Shown in pieces: positions 22,709 through 34,894 of a DNA stretch of 64,000 bases. A model generated the notes under the pieces. It worked only from the letters and a program-made list of their open reading frames with translations, was not told the DNA's origin and did not search any database. The stretch spans positions 35,735 to 99,734 of the forward strand of contig PUQB01000780.1 of NCBI GenBank assembly GCA_003024785.1. Direction: 5' to 3'. Source of the DNA: Selaginella tamariscina (Eukaryota; Streptophyta; Lycopodiopsida; Selaginellales; Selaginellaceae). The position numbers and the translations under genes were made by a program. Each line of letters opens with the position of its first letter. Position 1 is the first letter of the stretch.

Positions 22709-25700
22709 CATGGCAAACTTTAGGATGGATATGAAAGATTTCGACAAGTTTGACCGATCAAATGCTATGGTATGGTTCTAAAAAATGCAAAGCATGCTAG
22801 AGGAGAGAGATGGTTTGGGATGTTGTATTTGGAGCAAAACCAAGACTTGGTAATGATGAAGAAGAGGACAGCCAGTTAGTCTCAAACAAGCAAGAACCCA
22901 GTAGCAGCACTTGCTGTGAGAAAAAGAAAATGTTTGTGGAAGACAACCCAAATAAACTCGTGTGGATGAAGAAAGACAACAAGGCAAAACCACCATGATG
23001 TTCAGCTTAAAGGATGGGCAAATTCCTTTAGTTAGATTGATGAAAACAGCTAAAGAAGGGTGGGAGTGCCTAAAAGGAACCTTCAAGTAGTGAGCTATGT
23101 CACAAAAGCTTGTGCTTTAGTAGTTTTTCTTTGAAGTGAAGTTGGGGGAAGGAGAAGACCCTAAGGATCACATCAGAAAAATGCAAGCATTGGCGGATCA
23201 ACTTGTAGCTTTGCAGCACAGAATTTGAGATGAAGATTTGACCATGGCAATTTTGGCTAGCTTACTAGATTCGTACGACTCCATCAAGCAGATGATGGAA
23301 TGTCAAACATGGAGGATGTGCTCATATATGGTGATAGGAGGAGTTCTTTAAGCGTCTCTATTGACCCAAAAAAATGAAGAGATAGCTCTAGTGGCAAAGG
23401 AAACATAATGGCAAAATAATGACAAAGTTTATGGTTAGAAATGCACCCAACCAGGTCATATAGCTCGTTATTGTCACACTAAGGTAATAGAGGATAAGAA
23501 GAAGAAAGAATTTGTTGAGGAGGCAGGTCAAATAGGGGAGCGAGCATCATTTTAGCCTAGAGGAAGAGGAAGATGTGGAGGTCGTGGTAGAGGAAAAGGC
23601 AAATAGACATGCTATAGCTTGGGTGCAGAAGAAGAAGAGTCAGGCTTGAGTTCACACTGGGATGAAGAACAAGAGTGGGTGGAGAAGCTCAAATAGCAGT
23701 GCTTGAGGATGAAAATGGAGGAGCTTACCTCAAGGTTGCACCTTCAGTGTCCAAGATGAGGAGGACACATTGGCTGAAGATGTCTCAAAATGATCCAGAT
23801 GAGGGATTTCTTAGAGACAAGATGGAGGAAAGCCATTGATGATGAGAAGTTAACTAAAGAAGAAGTTCAGTGCACTCCAGAAGTACTTGTAGCTGAGGTG
23901 GAAGCTTTAGGAGCTGAGACATCCACAAGGTCATGGGTGATGGATTGTGGGGTCACTTGATGACACATTGCCGACTGGTTTATTGAGTTATCTCCAATCT
24001 CAGCAGAAAAGTTTGTGAATGGTATCACCTCCGGATTAAAGGTGGCAGGACAAGGGAAAATCCAGATGACTTTCTTGGATGGAAAACGTGTGTTGCATAG
24101 AGTTCTTTATGTTTGAGCTAAGGAAGAATTTGCTGTCTCTTTCAAGACTAGCAGATGTCGGGGTGAACTCATACATATGCAGTAGAGAAACGTTCTTGGT
24201 GAATCACACCAAGGAAGTCATTGCAAAGGCTATACGTTCAGGTTTCCTGTATACATTATTGGAGCAATCAAAGCAGTGGTTTGAAGCACTTGTGGCTGAG
24301 CAGTTGATAATGAACTTGAGTTATGGCATCAACGACTCGGTCATATCTCGGAAGAACGATTGAGAAGATTGAAGAATGAGCAGATGGTGGATGGTCTCAC
24401 AATAAAACCAGGTCAGAAGCTCGAAGTTTGTGAAGGTTGTATCATGGCAAAACATCACAAAAGGCCACGATCCAAGGAGCCAGGGGAAAGAGCAACAAGG
24501 TTGTTGGGACTAGTCCATACCATCAGTGGCATGGTAGCAGTTGCAACAACAGGAGGAGAGAAGTACTTTATGGTACTAGTTGATGACTATTCCAGGAAAA
24601 ATTTGTGTATCTTCTCACAACCAAGAGTCAGGTGCTTGGAAAATTTAGGCAAGTAGTAGAGAAAAAACTGGATTGGAACTGGGAATTCTTAGGTGTGATA
24701 ATGCAAAGAAGTATGTGTCCCAGAATTTCAAAAACTCTATATGAAGCAGGGTGCAAAGACAATTGGCAGTGTAGTGGCTTATGAACATCACACCAACAGG
24801 GTGGTAGAGAGGAAAATCTAGACATTGAGGGAATCTGCATACTCCATGTTGAAGTTTGTTGGGCGTCTTGACTATTTTGGGGAGATGCCATTAAAAGCCA
24901 CATATGTTCAAAACTGAGCACCAACTATAGTAGTTAAAGGAAGGACACTGAAGAGTTTGGACAGAAAAAAGCCAAATGTCAACCACCTATGAATATTTGG
25001 AAGCCCAGAATTTGCAATGTACCATAGAGAAGAGGTTGAGGATAGATGATCATGTAAGAAGATGCATTTTCATGGGGTACAATTAGGAAGCAAAAGCATA
25101 CTGGTTGATGGATGCAAGAACGTGGAAGTACATAGTTAGCAGGAGTGTGACATTTGATGAAGTTGCCATGGGAGCAGAGGAATTTTTTATCAACATGATG
25201 ATGCTATGGGACTTTTTCAAGATGAGACCAAATCACAAATTTGTCTAGATCTTTAAATGTCATTGCTCACGAACCATGCCAAGCATAGACCATACCAAAC
25301 ACACCCCAACAACAACAACAATAGTCGGATCTTCATGAAGTTGAGGGGTTTTCCAACAGAGTCACCATCGAATGCAACCAAGTCATCGTCAAATGTAACC
25401 ACCAGGAGTGAAGTTCCAGAGAAAGTGTTAACAAGAAGATTCCAATGACACACCAACCAATAGAGAGATGGTTGGAGTACATGTAGTCTAAGGCCAAGTT
25501 TTCCCATGTGTTGGCCATGCAAGCTTAGCTTGAGGAGGAGTGCTTGAGTTGGTGGCATGTTGACCTTGAAGAAAATTGCGTAGTTGAAGCTTTTGTTTTA
25601 GAGTTGTTAGAACCGATGATAGTGAAGAAGCCATGGAAGGACCGCACCCAAGTGACTGGAAGAAAGCAATGGATGAAGAGATGTAGTCCATGGCTTTAAT

Positions 25701-27030
25701 CAAAGCATGGGAGCTCACATTACTACCACTAGGGAGGAAGACAATCAATTGTAAATAGGTGTTCAAGGTGAAAACTATAGTTGATGAACAAGTAAGCAAA
25801 TTTAGAGCTAGGCTAGTTGTAAGAGCTTCACAAAATGCAGGGGATTGATTATGATGAGACTTTCAGTCCAGTGGCAAAAATGACATTAATCCGGTGGTAT
25901 TAGCTTTGCAGCTTAGGAGGATTTTGAAAGTACACAATGGAATGTAAAAAAATTTCTTAATGGTGAGCTTGAGGAAGAAATTTACATGCAACAGCCTGAA
26001 GGTTATGCAAAAAGGTTGTGAACATTGATTTGTCGGCTTAGAAGGCATTGTATGGGTTGAAGCAGAGTCTGAGGGCTTGGTACAAATAGAATAGACAACT
26101 TTCTCAAGGGACATGGATATATTAGGTGCACCACATGGAATGTCTATGCAAAGTATGATGAGTAGGAGATAATGATTGTTGTGGTATATGTTGATGATTT
26201 AATCATGACTGGAATAATTTTAGTGGTGAATAGGCTGAAGCAAGCACTCACTCGAACCTTTAGGAATGACGGATTGAAAATATTTAGACCTGCCTCATAT
26301 TAGAATTGGTTCAAGAAAAGAAACAAAGGAGGATACTCATTCATCAGCTAAAGCAGTGCTAGAGTGTGTCGAAGGTTTGGGATGGAGAATGCTACTTCAA
26401 AAGGACATGCCTGTAGCCATAAACATTAGGTTATCCAAGAGCATGGAACTAGAAACGACCCAAGAGCAAGGGGAAATGAAGGATGTTCTATAAAAATGTT
26501 GTGGGGTGCTTAATGTACTTAATGGTGAGCAGCATGCCATATATTATAGTAGCAGTTGGAGTGGCAAGCAGATTCATGCAAAGCCCAGGAAAGGACCACT
26601 AGCTAGCAATAAGAGAATCATCATGTACCTCCAAGGACATAGGACATGGGAATACTTTATGGACTAGACTCAAACAACTCGGAGGCGACTTTGGTAGCTT
26701 TTGTAGACTCCGATTGGGCTAGAGATCCCGAGAATAAGAGGTCAACAACATGATTCTCTATCATGCTACATGGAGGGGAATAGCTGCAAATAGACAAGTG
26801 TTGCTCTCTCCTCATGTGAGGTAGAGGACATGGCTACATCTATTGTAGTTTGGAAGACAATTTGGCTTCGATAGTTTCTAGGGGAGTTGGGATATGAACA
26901 GGAAAAGGCAACTATTGTGTACAATGATAATTGCAGCAGCATTGCACTTACAACAATCTGATTCTCCACAAATGGTCGAAGCACATCAACATGCATCATC
27001 ACTATACCAAAGATTAAGTGGTTGAAGGGT
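22709..27030 (+). pseudogene. Copia gag-pol relic
   Basis: The gag start is MANFRMDMKDFDKFDRSNAM, with a stop after VWF. A zinc knuckle near 23438 reads KCTQPGHIARYCHTK, with its first Cys lost. The protease site reads WVMDCGVT then stop (about 23938), in place of D-S/T-G. GAG-pre-integrase reads ELRKNLLSLSRLADVG, LWHQRLGHISEERLRRLKN and CEGCIMAKHHKRP. The integrase core includes KYFMVLVDDYSRK. RT retains EIYMQQPEGYAKR and YVDDLIMTG (YVDD at 26186-26197). RNase H reads VAFVDSDWARDPENKRST. Many stops and shifts are present, making this the oldest-looking retroelement in the window. Confidence 0.85.
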
Positions 27031-27240
27031 GATCAACATGGAGTACTATCCAATTGAGGAAATGCCTACAGTGTCACCCAGCTTAGAGTGATCAACATGG
27101 AGTACTATCCAATTGAGGAAAATGCCTACAGTGTCACCCAGCCAATTGAGGAAATGCCTACAGTGTCACCCAGCTTAGAGTGATCAACATGGAGTACTAT
27201 CCAATTGAGGAAATGCCTACAGTGTCACCCAGCTCAGAGG
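27031..27240 (+). repeat. Tandem 59-bp repeat, 3.5 copies
   Basis: The unit GATCAACATGGAGTACTATC ... CAGTGTCACCCAGCTTAGAGT occurs four times, one copy lacking its first 18 bases. The copies are nearly identical, although the surrounding copia element is heavily decayed, so the expansion is recent. Confidence 0.85.
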
Positions 27241-27334
27241 CACATGTGATCGAGGGGTTTAGTTAGATAAGGACAAGTGTGCCAACTTAGTGGTGTAAAC
27301 TTTACTCAATGTTTCTCCCCTGATGAGAATAGAA

Positions 27335-27480
27335 TCTGGAACCACTCTGATACCAAATGTTAGAGCCTTTCCCTCTCTCCTTATGCCAACTAGGCAAAGA
27401 GCCAATTGGTATTTAAGAAAGGGTCCCTAATCGTGATGACCCAGTTATGCCTGAGTCTTTTTGCCCACATATCCTACAAT
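27335..27480 (-). repeat. Antisense LTR end plus tRNA-Met primer-binding site
   Basis: On the minus strand, GGCTCTAACA is followed by TTTGGTATCAGAGTGGTTCC. TGGTATCAGAG is the usual plant initiator tRNA-Met PBS, and the preceding CA would be the 3' end of an LTR. It therefore marks a fragment of a different LTR element in opposite orientation inside the copia 3' region. The outer boundary of the fragment is not visible. Confidence 0.5.
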
Positions 27481-27672
27481 CTTTACCCAAGTAGTCAACC
27501 CACTAGGTTAGAACTATGTCATACAGATATACTCACAAAGCCTCTGGTTTGAGAAACCTTCATCAAGCATTGTCTTGTCGCAATAGAAAGTTGTACTTGT
27601 AGTATAGAGTAAGGTATAAATGCTCTTAGAACATTAGACATGGGGGAACACATTCTGAGCAGAACAAGGGAG

Positions 27673-27769
27673 TGTTAGGAGTTAGAGTTTTGCTCTAGGG
27701 CTGTACAGAGTACGCCCACTATATGTAACCAGTTGTTTTACTTTTAATACATTTAAGGGGCTTTGTTCA
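27673..27769 (+). repeat. 3' LTR of degenerate copia element
   Basis: TGTTAGGAGTTAGAGTTTTG...GGGGCTTTGTTCA, paired with 22439-22527. It is preceded by a purine-rich tract. Confidence 0.6.
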
Positions 27770-27836
27770 AGAACCTAGTAATTATTTCTAATCTAAGAAT
27801 TGTCACAAGCCAAGGCTAAGTTCAATATTTTATTTA

Positions 27837-30083
27837 GGGAATTGATATTGTCACCACACACTTTGCTATTGCCACCACACTAGTCACCATCACACCACAC
27901 AAATGCCACCACATCAGTCACATGGTCTTTGTGGTACAACATCGTGCTATGGGGCTACGCCCACCAATGCCAATACTTGACTTGTTGCTCCACCCTTGCA
28001 AATGCTTGGGTGGCTTGCCATGTTTGACGAGGGGACGTGGTTGTCAGAGTTTTAACACAAGGGCCAACCGTGGTTACTAAGTGGCCATTTGGCATCATCA
28101 CCATGTGTGAGCAACCTTAAGTCTTCCAAGATAACCCTAAGAAATTTGACTTAGGGGCCCAATTAAGCAAAAAATTTAGAGTCCTACCCTAAGTCCCCTA
28201 GAATGACCATCTCCTGGACCTAGAGGATAACCTGAGTAGACTTAGGATCCTGTCCCAGTAGACCTAGACATGCTCATGCCCTAACCCCACAAAGAAGATG
28301 TGTCTCACATACCCTCGTGAGAGAGCTAAGGCATCGTCACTTACCCCTTAAGGAATCACCCTCATTCAGGAGTACAACCCCTTTAGGGCGACAAGGGGTA
28401 CCCTGAACCACGACTAACCCCCTAAGGGTTTAGGTGGCCAAGTCATACCTAGACCTAGGCTAGTACTTAGTGAGGACACGAGTGTGCGCTGTAGGCGACA
28501 TGAGTATTTTACTAAGTAAACTCCCTAAGGCTAGTTTGGATAACCTAAGTACATGACCTTGCGAGTGCTTCACGAAAAGGCTCATGCTAAAAGCTTAGGT
28601 TGTTCCCCTTGGAATTCCAAGGAGGACACAGTGTGCCTAAGCACACCTAGTTACAAGACCTAACCTCCCTTGAGCAAATGCCCAAGGCTTAGCACCCTAG
28701 TGCAAGCACAAGTATGCTGTTTGTTAAAGTATCCAACCCCTTAGTGACAGGCCCATGACATAACCCCAAAGGGCGTACTTCAGGTGTTGTATCATGTGAC
28801 GTTTAGCCCAGTGTCACATCTCCATGTGACACTGCCTTCCCGTTGTGGGCTATCATGCCATAGCCCTTATTCAAGAGTTGTACCAAGTGCCACAAACATG
28901 GCTCCTAAAATGCCAACTCTTAGAACGCCTTAGTGAACACTTAGGAACTAGGTAATGTGAACCCGTCAAACATGATCCCACGCCCACAGTTGGATAAGGA
29001 CACGAATGTGCCTTGCTTGGCCATGAGTGCTACACCTAGCTTGATGTGGAGGAGGAGGCTGGAGACAAGCCTCAACCTATGCCTCTTGGAACGTGCATTC
29101 CGACAAGCATGAATTCGTCAACGTTAAGGGTGAGTTACCCCGAAGGTGGGACGTACCCTTGTCATTAAAAGTTAGGGCGGCACAACAGAGGGTTGTGCCT
29201 TGACGACACAAGCTAGAGCTTGCACTGGGAGAAGAGTAACGAGCTTCGTCATAAACCCAGAAACCCTCACTCCTATATACTACCTTATTTATGTGACAGA
29301 GCACCCCTCCCCCCCTGTTTTTCTATTTACATAAGTGGGCTGGCACAGAATCTCATTCCCAAAGGGAATATACTTGGTGAGTTATCCATCGACCCCTAAA
29401 CCCTAACTTGTCAAACCTAGGGATATTTCTAAACATATCTGACATGCTGAACTCATCGGAACTAGCATTAACCAATCGGGACATAAAACCAAGGTAAGAG
29501 TTTTCTAGATGGAAGTGCTAGCTTCGCCTAGAGTTTCTTGCAAATACCTAATGACACCCGGCCAGACCATCACTAGATATCCAAGTGCACTAAGCGGGCC
29601 TGTTTCTTCTACACCTAGGGCTTATCAACATAATATAGTAGGTAACAATAGTCAACGTCCAAAGTAAAGGGAGTCATAATAAAACTATGACACATGGTTG
29701 TGGTTGTCATTCTTTATGGCCATCATCTACTTGTTGTCCAGGAACAACCAATGAGATGCATGGTGGTATCGTACTAGCACTCATGGTTAACCTTGATGTG
29801 CTTCCTATACTCAATGTACCCCACGGTCGGAGCCTAGCTCAATGCAGCCTCAAACATTATTATCCATTTGACAATGAACATGAAACCGCTTTTAAGGTTG
29901 TAGTTATGGACATGCTCGACTAAGTTGTTTGTAATTCGGAAACATTGCATCTATGTTTAAGTATATTGTAGTTGTGGAAGTAGTGGGTGCAGGTCACTTG
30001 GGTAGGGTAACCGTAGAACAAATGTGTACCTTGTGGTGGTGTAGCAATAATAGCAAAAGTGTTTGGTGGCAATATCAATTCCC
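27837..30083. mobile_element. TIR element (non-autonomous) carrying a nested solo LTR
   Basis: The left end GGGAATTGATATTGTCACCA and the right end (complement) GGGAATTGATATTGCCACCA match, and the similarity continues for about 45 bp (ACACTTTGCTATT / ACACTTTTGCTATT). The flanks TTTATTTA (27829-27836) and TTGATTTA (30084-30091) could be an 8-bp target duplication with one mismatch, as in hAT or Mutator-like elements. Without the solo LTR it is about 0.6 kb with no coding capacity. Confidence 0.65.
28042..29692 (-). repeat. Solo LTR (Ty3-type, long subfamily)
   Basis: It starts TGTCAGAGTTTT and ends AACTATGACA on the plus strand, and is the reverse complement of the LTRs at 45816-47534 and 58486-60186 over its length. 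No internal region adjoins either side, so it is a solo LTR, the usual product of LTR-LTR recombination. The flanking 5-mers (GTGGT / CATGG) do not match, so the target duplication is lost. Confidence 0.75.
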
Positions 30084-30219
30084 TTGATTTAAGAAGTGGT
30101 TACAGGAAATTGATTATTTAGGCACATATCTTGTTATTAAATTTTTTATATATTATACTAAGATTAATTAGATCAGTCTGCTCTACTTTCACTTTATATT
30201 GAGATGGTCTTGCTCTGAT

Positions 30220-30540
30220 GGAGGTTGATGCTGTTGTTGCTGATGTACTAGAACAAGGTTGGGGCCATGGACGTGCAATCCGTTGTTGGGTGTGTGGTGA
30301 GGTTGGACACACCTATTAGCGTTGTCAATGTTTCCCTGATTGACCTTGGCGTCAATAACGTAACTTTAGTTGGTGTTGCTGCTATGGAAAGGAAAAGGTC
30401 AACCCAAAGTTAAAAGTGTTACAATATTATACTTTAAAACTTTTGGCGAGAAAAAATCATGGTTTTGTCATAACTTTATCACCATTTTCTACAAAAGTGT
30501 GACTTAGGGTTTCAATTACTAGGGATCGATGTTAATTAGA
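30220..30540 (+). pseudogene. CCHC zinc-knuckle fragment and dispersed repeat
   Basis: RAIRCWVCGEVGHTY-stop-RCQ encodes a CX2CX4HX4C knuckle with a stop inside it. The following 30345-30535 is the reverse complement of 47535-47695 (shared CCATTTTCTACAAAAGTGTG, GGAAAAGGTCAACCCAAAGT). This is therefore a retroelement-derived fragment of the same family as the sequence next to the LTR at 47.5 kb. Confidence 0.5.
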
Positions 30541-31019
30541 GTTAAACCATGCCTTATGGCCATAATGCAGCAGCATGTAGCATTTCATACATGTACATGT
30601 TTATGGTCATGCATGTACATTTGTATGCTTTTGTTCCAAATTTAGGGTTTCATTCTAGGGTACAAGGAGTCGGCAATCCTTGAAAGAACCCACTTCAATA
30701 GGTTAGAGGATTTGATTTAGGGCTTGATATGCAGATGGCTCCTGGCTGCTTAATGAAGGATTTGGCATAGGTGCTAGACTAATCCTAAGTATTTATCTTT
30801 TGCTCTTCGGAAGTTGGGTTGGAAGGGTCAATTCTCATAACTAACCATGCAACAAATTGGTCAACAATCCAAGAAGCTATTCCACTAGATCGATTTGGAA
30901 GCAACTGGGGTGTGAAGGTTGTAAAGGGGTATACTTGCATCTCAGGGTTGTCGCGTTTCAGAGTTAAGAATTTTTATATATATATTTTTTGGTGATTTTC
31001 ATAGATGTTTTTCCAGGAA

Positions 31020-31775
31020 AAGAGTGGGGCGTGCATTACAGTCCATAGATCCTTCCAAAACTGAACGCAGGAAAACAAGAGTCATTGTACGAAGGACTTA
31101 TGACATTATGGAGCCAATGCTATTGTGGCATATGGATTGTAAGTTGTCTTAGTTTGTTAAGTTATTGATATGTTTTTTTTTGTAGCTTATGATAAGTTGG
31201 AGGGCTACGGGATGCGAGTCCATGGATTTATTGATGGTGGTACTCATTACCTTCTTTGTTGTGTGGTGTCTGGAACAAACGTGCTGCAACTATATACAAT
31301 GTCTATGCTGAAGCAATTCGACAATTTGGACGGCCGAAGAGAATCCGCTCTGATTTTGCATGTGAGCACTCTTCTTTGAGCTAGATATGCAACTCACATT
31401 TCCGGGTCATCAACAATGCTTCCTAAGAGGTAAATCAACTCGAAACCAGGTAAGTCATTTGTTTTAAACATTTTTGGAAACTTTTTTTTTTTTTTCCACT
31501 ATAGAGAATAGAACGGTTTTGGCGGGTTTATTTGAGAAGGTTTTCTGGTACTACAAGTACCTAGTCAACCTCATGGAGGACGTTGGACTGTTGGATATTT
31601 CAAATCCTTGGCACAAGGAGTCATTATGCCTTTCTTGGATGCCTGAGATCCAAAGTGCTGTTGACGAGTATATTCAGTGCATGGAACTATCACATAGTGC
31701 GGGCTACACATGATCGTAAGTCTCATGTTCCTGTGAAAGAATTCCAGCCCGAGGAGCGGAGAACAAAGTAAGCAT
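31020..31775 (+). pseudogene. rve-type (DDE) integrase-core relic
   Basis: TRVIVRRTYDIMEP and LLWHMD join SYDKLEGYG...VHGFIDGG across a 47-bp intron (31139-31185). A one-base shift later, EAIRQFGRPKRIRSDFACEH follows. RNQ joins RIERFWR across a 55-bp intron (31450-31504). A C-terminal helix reads FSAWNYHIVRATHD. WHxDxYDKL, HGxIDG, RSDxxxE and RIERFWR are the hallmark motifs of the integrase-core family found as single-gene elements or domesticated copies in animals, fungi and some plants. They supply the D-D-E residues. At least two frameshifts make it a relic. Which element it belongs to is unknown. Confidence 0.7.
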
Positions 31776-31799
31776 ATTTTTTTTTTCTATAAATGTTTA

Positions 31800-32684
31800 A
31801 CACTTCCTCATTACAGTGTCATTCCTCCTTTAACGTCTAAGGAGATTATGGTCATTGAGGATGAACAGAATGATAATGAACCAGGTGCTTTCTTGCCAAA
31901 CGTAAGCTCATTTTCAGTGTCATTTGATGTAACTAATCACTATCCTAACAGGAGTTCCGTATTGTTCGAGATGCTGCATATAAAGCTAACAAAACAGGTT
32001 TGAAGAGAGGACGTGTTGTTTTTGTTACATCTTGATCTGACTTTGGAGTGTGCATCTGCATTCCAACAGAACTTACCATTGCAAGATCATGTCGCTCAAG
32101 TACTTGAAGGTGGAGATGATCACCGGAAAAATGTTGTCAACATGATAGTGCCGTTCTTTATGAATATATGCTTTATTTCTTTATATGGAAAGCTTTCATT
32201 TATTTCTATCTTTATTTTTATTTCTAAGCAACTCCTATGTTGTTTACAAACAGTATCCTATGCATGATCTTGTATAGACTCACATCACAAGTCATTAGAT
32301 ATAGAAGTTAGTTGACGTATATGTCATGCCACAGCCTCTAGCTATTCAACATATTTTTCTGGAAGCTTTACGAATAGTATCCCATGCATGATCTTGTAAT
32401 TAACTCACACACCAAGTCACTAGGCTATAAAGTGAGCCTTTGAAGCTTTACACTCGTTCATGTGAAGACTCATTTTGAGGTCTAGGAGCACTCTTGCTGA
32501 AACAAGATAGGGTGGTAAAAGCTTTAGGATGCTTCAAGGTAGCCATGGAGTATGTTTATACGAGAGATGAGGTTTGAAATCCAAGCCGTTTGATTTCATT
32601 GGCTAGACCAATCTCAACCCTCGAAAATGTGGTTTGAAATTGCAGGTTTTAGGTTTCCTGGATCCTTTGCACAAATAGATAGGA
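31800..32684. other. Weak coding traces and repeat
   Basis: 31820-32030 contains acidic open stretches bounded by GT/AG-like sites that may be further exons of the integrase relic. 32230-32450 contains two copies of a motif with CCATGCATGATCTTGTA and AACTCACAC...AAGTCA; a third, degenerate copy lies at about 33770-33840. No gene is recognised. Confidence 0.4.
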
Positions 32685-33160
32685 ATGGCATCTATGGAAG
32701 TAATGGTAATGAGCGTGGCATCTCTTAGTAGCGATTCATTATTTATGTGCAGCAAATGCAGCAAATGGACAGCTTTATGTGGGAATAACATGTGGAGAGT
32801 GGTGCAGGTATATATACTCTTGTGTGTGTGTGTGTGCACGCGCGTGCATGCATGCGTGTGTGCATGAGTTTGTATGAAAATTCAAAATTCTGCAGTTTGC
32901 TTGGATGGAAGTGTGCCTGCACAGAGTTTATCTTCATAGATAGGCGCAAGAGAACTTGGCTTCGACAACGAAGTAGCCTTGGGGGCACATTCATCGATAT
33001 GTATAGAAAATGCAGGGACATGCTAGAGGCTCATCATTTTTTTGATGGACTAGTGTACGAGATGTTATATCCCTGGATAGCTTTGTTACTTGGATACGTG
33101 GAGAATGGGATGCAGGATTGCATAAGTTGGAGATGGGAGTGTCGGTTCATAGGAGGGCTA
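32685..33160 (+). pseudogene. PPR protein fragment
   Basis: LGGTFIDMYRKCRDMLEAHH, then FFDGL and ALLLGYVENGMQD, follows the plant pentatricopeptide-repeat consensus (IDMYxKCGxxxxAxxVFD...W..ll.GYxxnG). Only about one and a half repeats are recognisable. There is no start, organelle targeting sequence or DYW end. A (GT)n/(GCAT) microsatellite sits in the upstream part (32820-32870). Confidence 0.55.
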
Positions 33161-33945
33161 GGGAGCATGGTTTATGATATTAATATATGCGCCATGCATG
33201 TGTGTGTGAGTGGTCATGGTGACAAAAACAATAGCAAGGATAGTAGTAGGGTTGAAACTGCTAATGTTTTCCCTATTGAAGTGGAGGAGAAATCTTGTAT
33301 TTGTGTTAAAAAGAGAGAGAGACACGGTTCCTTGTTTTAATATATACATTGACATACATACACATTATATACACATACATCAAATATAAACATTCACACA
33401 CATACATACACATACATGAGTAAAAAGCATTAACGACACCTGTAGTTTTAAGCAAGTTGTGTGTGTAGCAAGAATGTCAATTTTCTAACTAATAACATGC
33501 TAATATATAGTTTACATGCATATAAATACTTATATATGTAAAATATGTACCTGAATACACATACGCACATATTAATTCTGCAAATTGTTTTTCAAAAACA
33601 AAACTTCAATTGATATTTAAGAGGACTCCTTTACCATCTCTTTGTACTAGACGTCCAAAGTCTAGGTGAAGCTTGGGTGAAACTTTGGTAGGAGCAAGAG
33701 AAGGTAATCTCATTTCAGCTTTAGCATTGTCTCCAATTCTAAAGACACATCTTCATTAGAGAACAATGCTATGTATGATCTTGCATATAACAATATAAAC
33801 GCACAGCACCAAGTTAGACTAGGTTATAAAGTGAGCCCTAAAGTTTGGCTAGAAGTATCTAAGGACTTGAATTTCAATTAACATGAAATAAATATAAAGG
33901 AAGTGATTCATTAATAAAATGACAGAAAAAAAACATAGACTTAGT
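33161..33945. other. No recognised gene; microsatellite and dispersed repeat
   Basis: 33340-33420 is (TACA)n-rich. The rest is non-coding by appearance, with the repeat noted at about 33770-33840. Confidence 0.5.
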
Positions 33946-34889
33946 TCAGGCGTAGCCATAGTCCTTGTAGGCAATAGAGAAAAGCAGCTTGTTCTGGAGA
34001 ACTTTAAAGCTTGAGTATGTGTTGTGAATACACAAGCTCCTAGAACACGTTCGTCCCACGGAAAGGTACTCTTCAGACTTCACAATTCCAAGTTCAAACT
34101 TGATGCTTAAACTGATGTTCTTTTTGAAGTAGCTCCTATCAGTCACAAACCTGTAGAACTGCCACAACTCCTTTGGTGTCATCTTTTGAACAACAGTTTT
34201 GAACATTTCATAAGTCATTCTTGGGAGGTTCACGTTGACACACTCATGTAGTAGTGGCTCAACTTCAACTCCAAATGAGGCAGAGAACGTCTGTTCAAGG
34301 AAGTCGACTCCTATGTTGTCAAGGACAGAATGAAGCTCTGCTTTCCTCGTGCTTCCAGGATTTTGTGCAAAATTCTTAATGGTGAATCAAAAGCCATCTT
34401 GCAATGCAGTTGCAATAATGTTACACTCCTTGAAAAGCCGATTGTAACAACATGCCTCATGACTTTGTTCACCTCATCCAAGAACGTCTCTCCTGCATCC
34501 ACAAAAGTGTGTAAGGTTCCAAAGCTTTGACATTTGGAAGATGTTCAATTCCCGCTTGCTAAGCCTCATGAGTTGTGAAGGTTCGTAGATGGTTCAATGG
34601 CTCCCACAGGTCAGGTGCAGATGCTTCAAGGTCTTGTTCAAAAACAGCCCCCTGGATTGAACCTCGGATCATTAATTGCTGGCATATTGTCCACGAGCAA
34701 ATGAAAGGTAGCATAAGTACATTTTCCGAGGCACATAGGCTTTCAGCCGCACAAGGTGGAACATAATTTGTCCCATGATAATTATGCACTAAAAAATAAT
34801 GTAAGCTCATATATCACAGAACTCTTTTTATGTTACCTGTCGATGTGCTTCCTCTTCTAGCTCCTCATCTTCCATGACAAGAGGATGCC
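33946..34889 (-). pseudogene. HECT-like C-terminal part of a gene split by the Ty3 insertion
   Basis: Minus-strand frames give FLDEVNKVMRHVVTIGF, LPRMTYEMFKTVVQKMTPKE, LWQFYRFVTDRSYF and YLSVGRTCSRSLCIHNTYSS followed by FKVLQNKLLFSIAY...DYGYA and a stop. This matches the HECT C-lobe pattern (tT..eL..Fl.FvTG, then the L-P-x-x-x-T-C catalytic Cys box, then Y.s...L..KL..AI). In HECT E3 ligases this Cys accepts ubiquitin. HECT-like domains of this divergent kind also occur in proteins encoded by DNA transposons. The upstream frame (34810-34559) contains WTICQQLMIRGS. The rest of the gene lies beyond the retrotransposon, at 42225-44650. Shifts between frames suggest decay even before the insertion. 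Confidence 0.5.
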
Positions 34890-34894
34890 AAACA

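Larger units (their letters stand above)
22439..27769 (+). mobile_element. Decayed Ty1/copia retrotransposon
   Basis: It is bounded by the two short TGTTAGG...TTCA repeats. The polyprotein order is gag, protease, integrase, RT, RNase H, which is the copia order. A purine-rich AACAAGGGAG precedes the 3' repeat. A tandem repeat and an antisense LTR/PBS fragment interrupt the 3' non-coding part. No target duplication was found. Confidence 0.75.
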
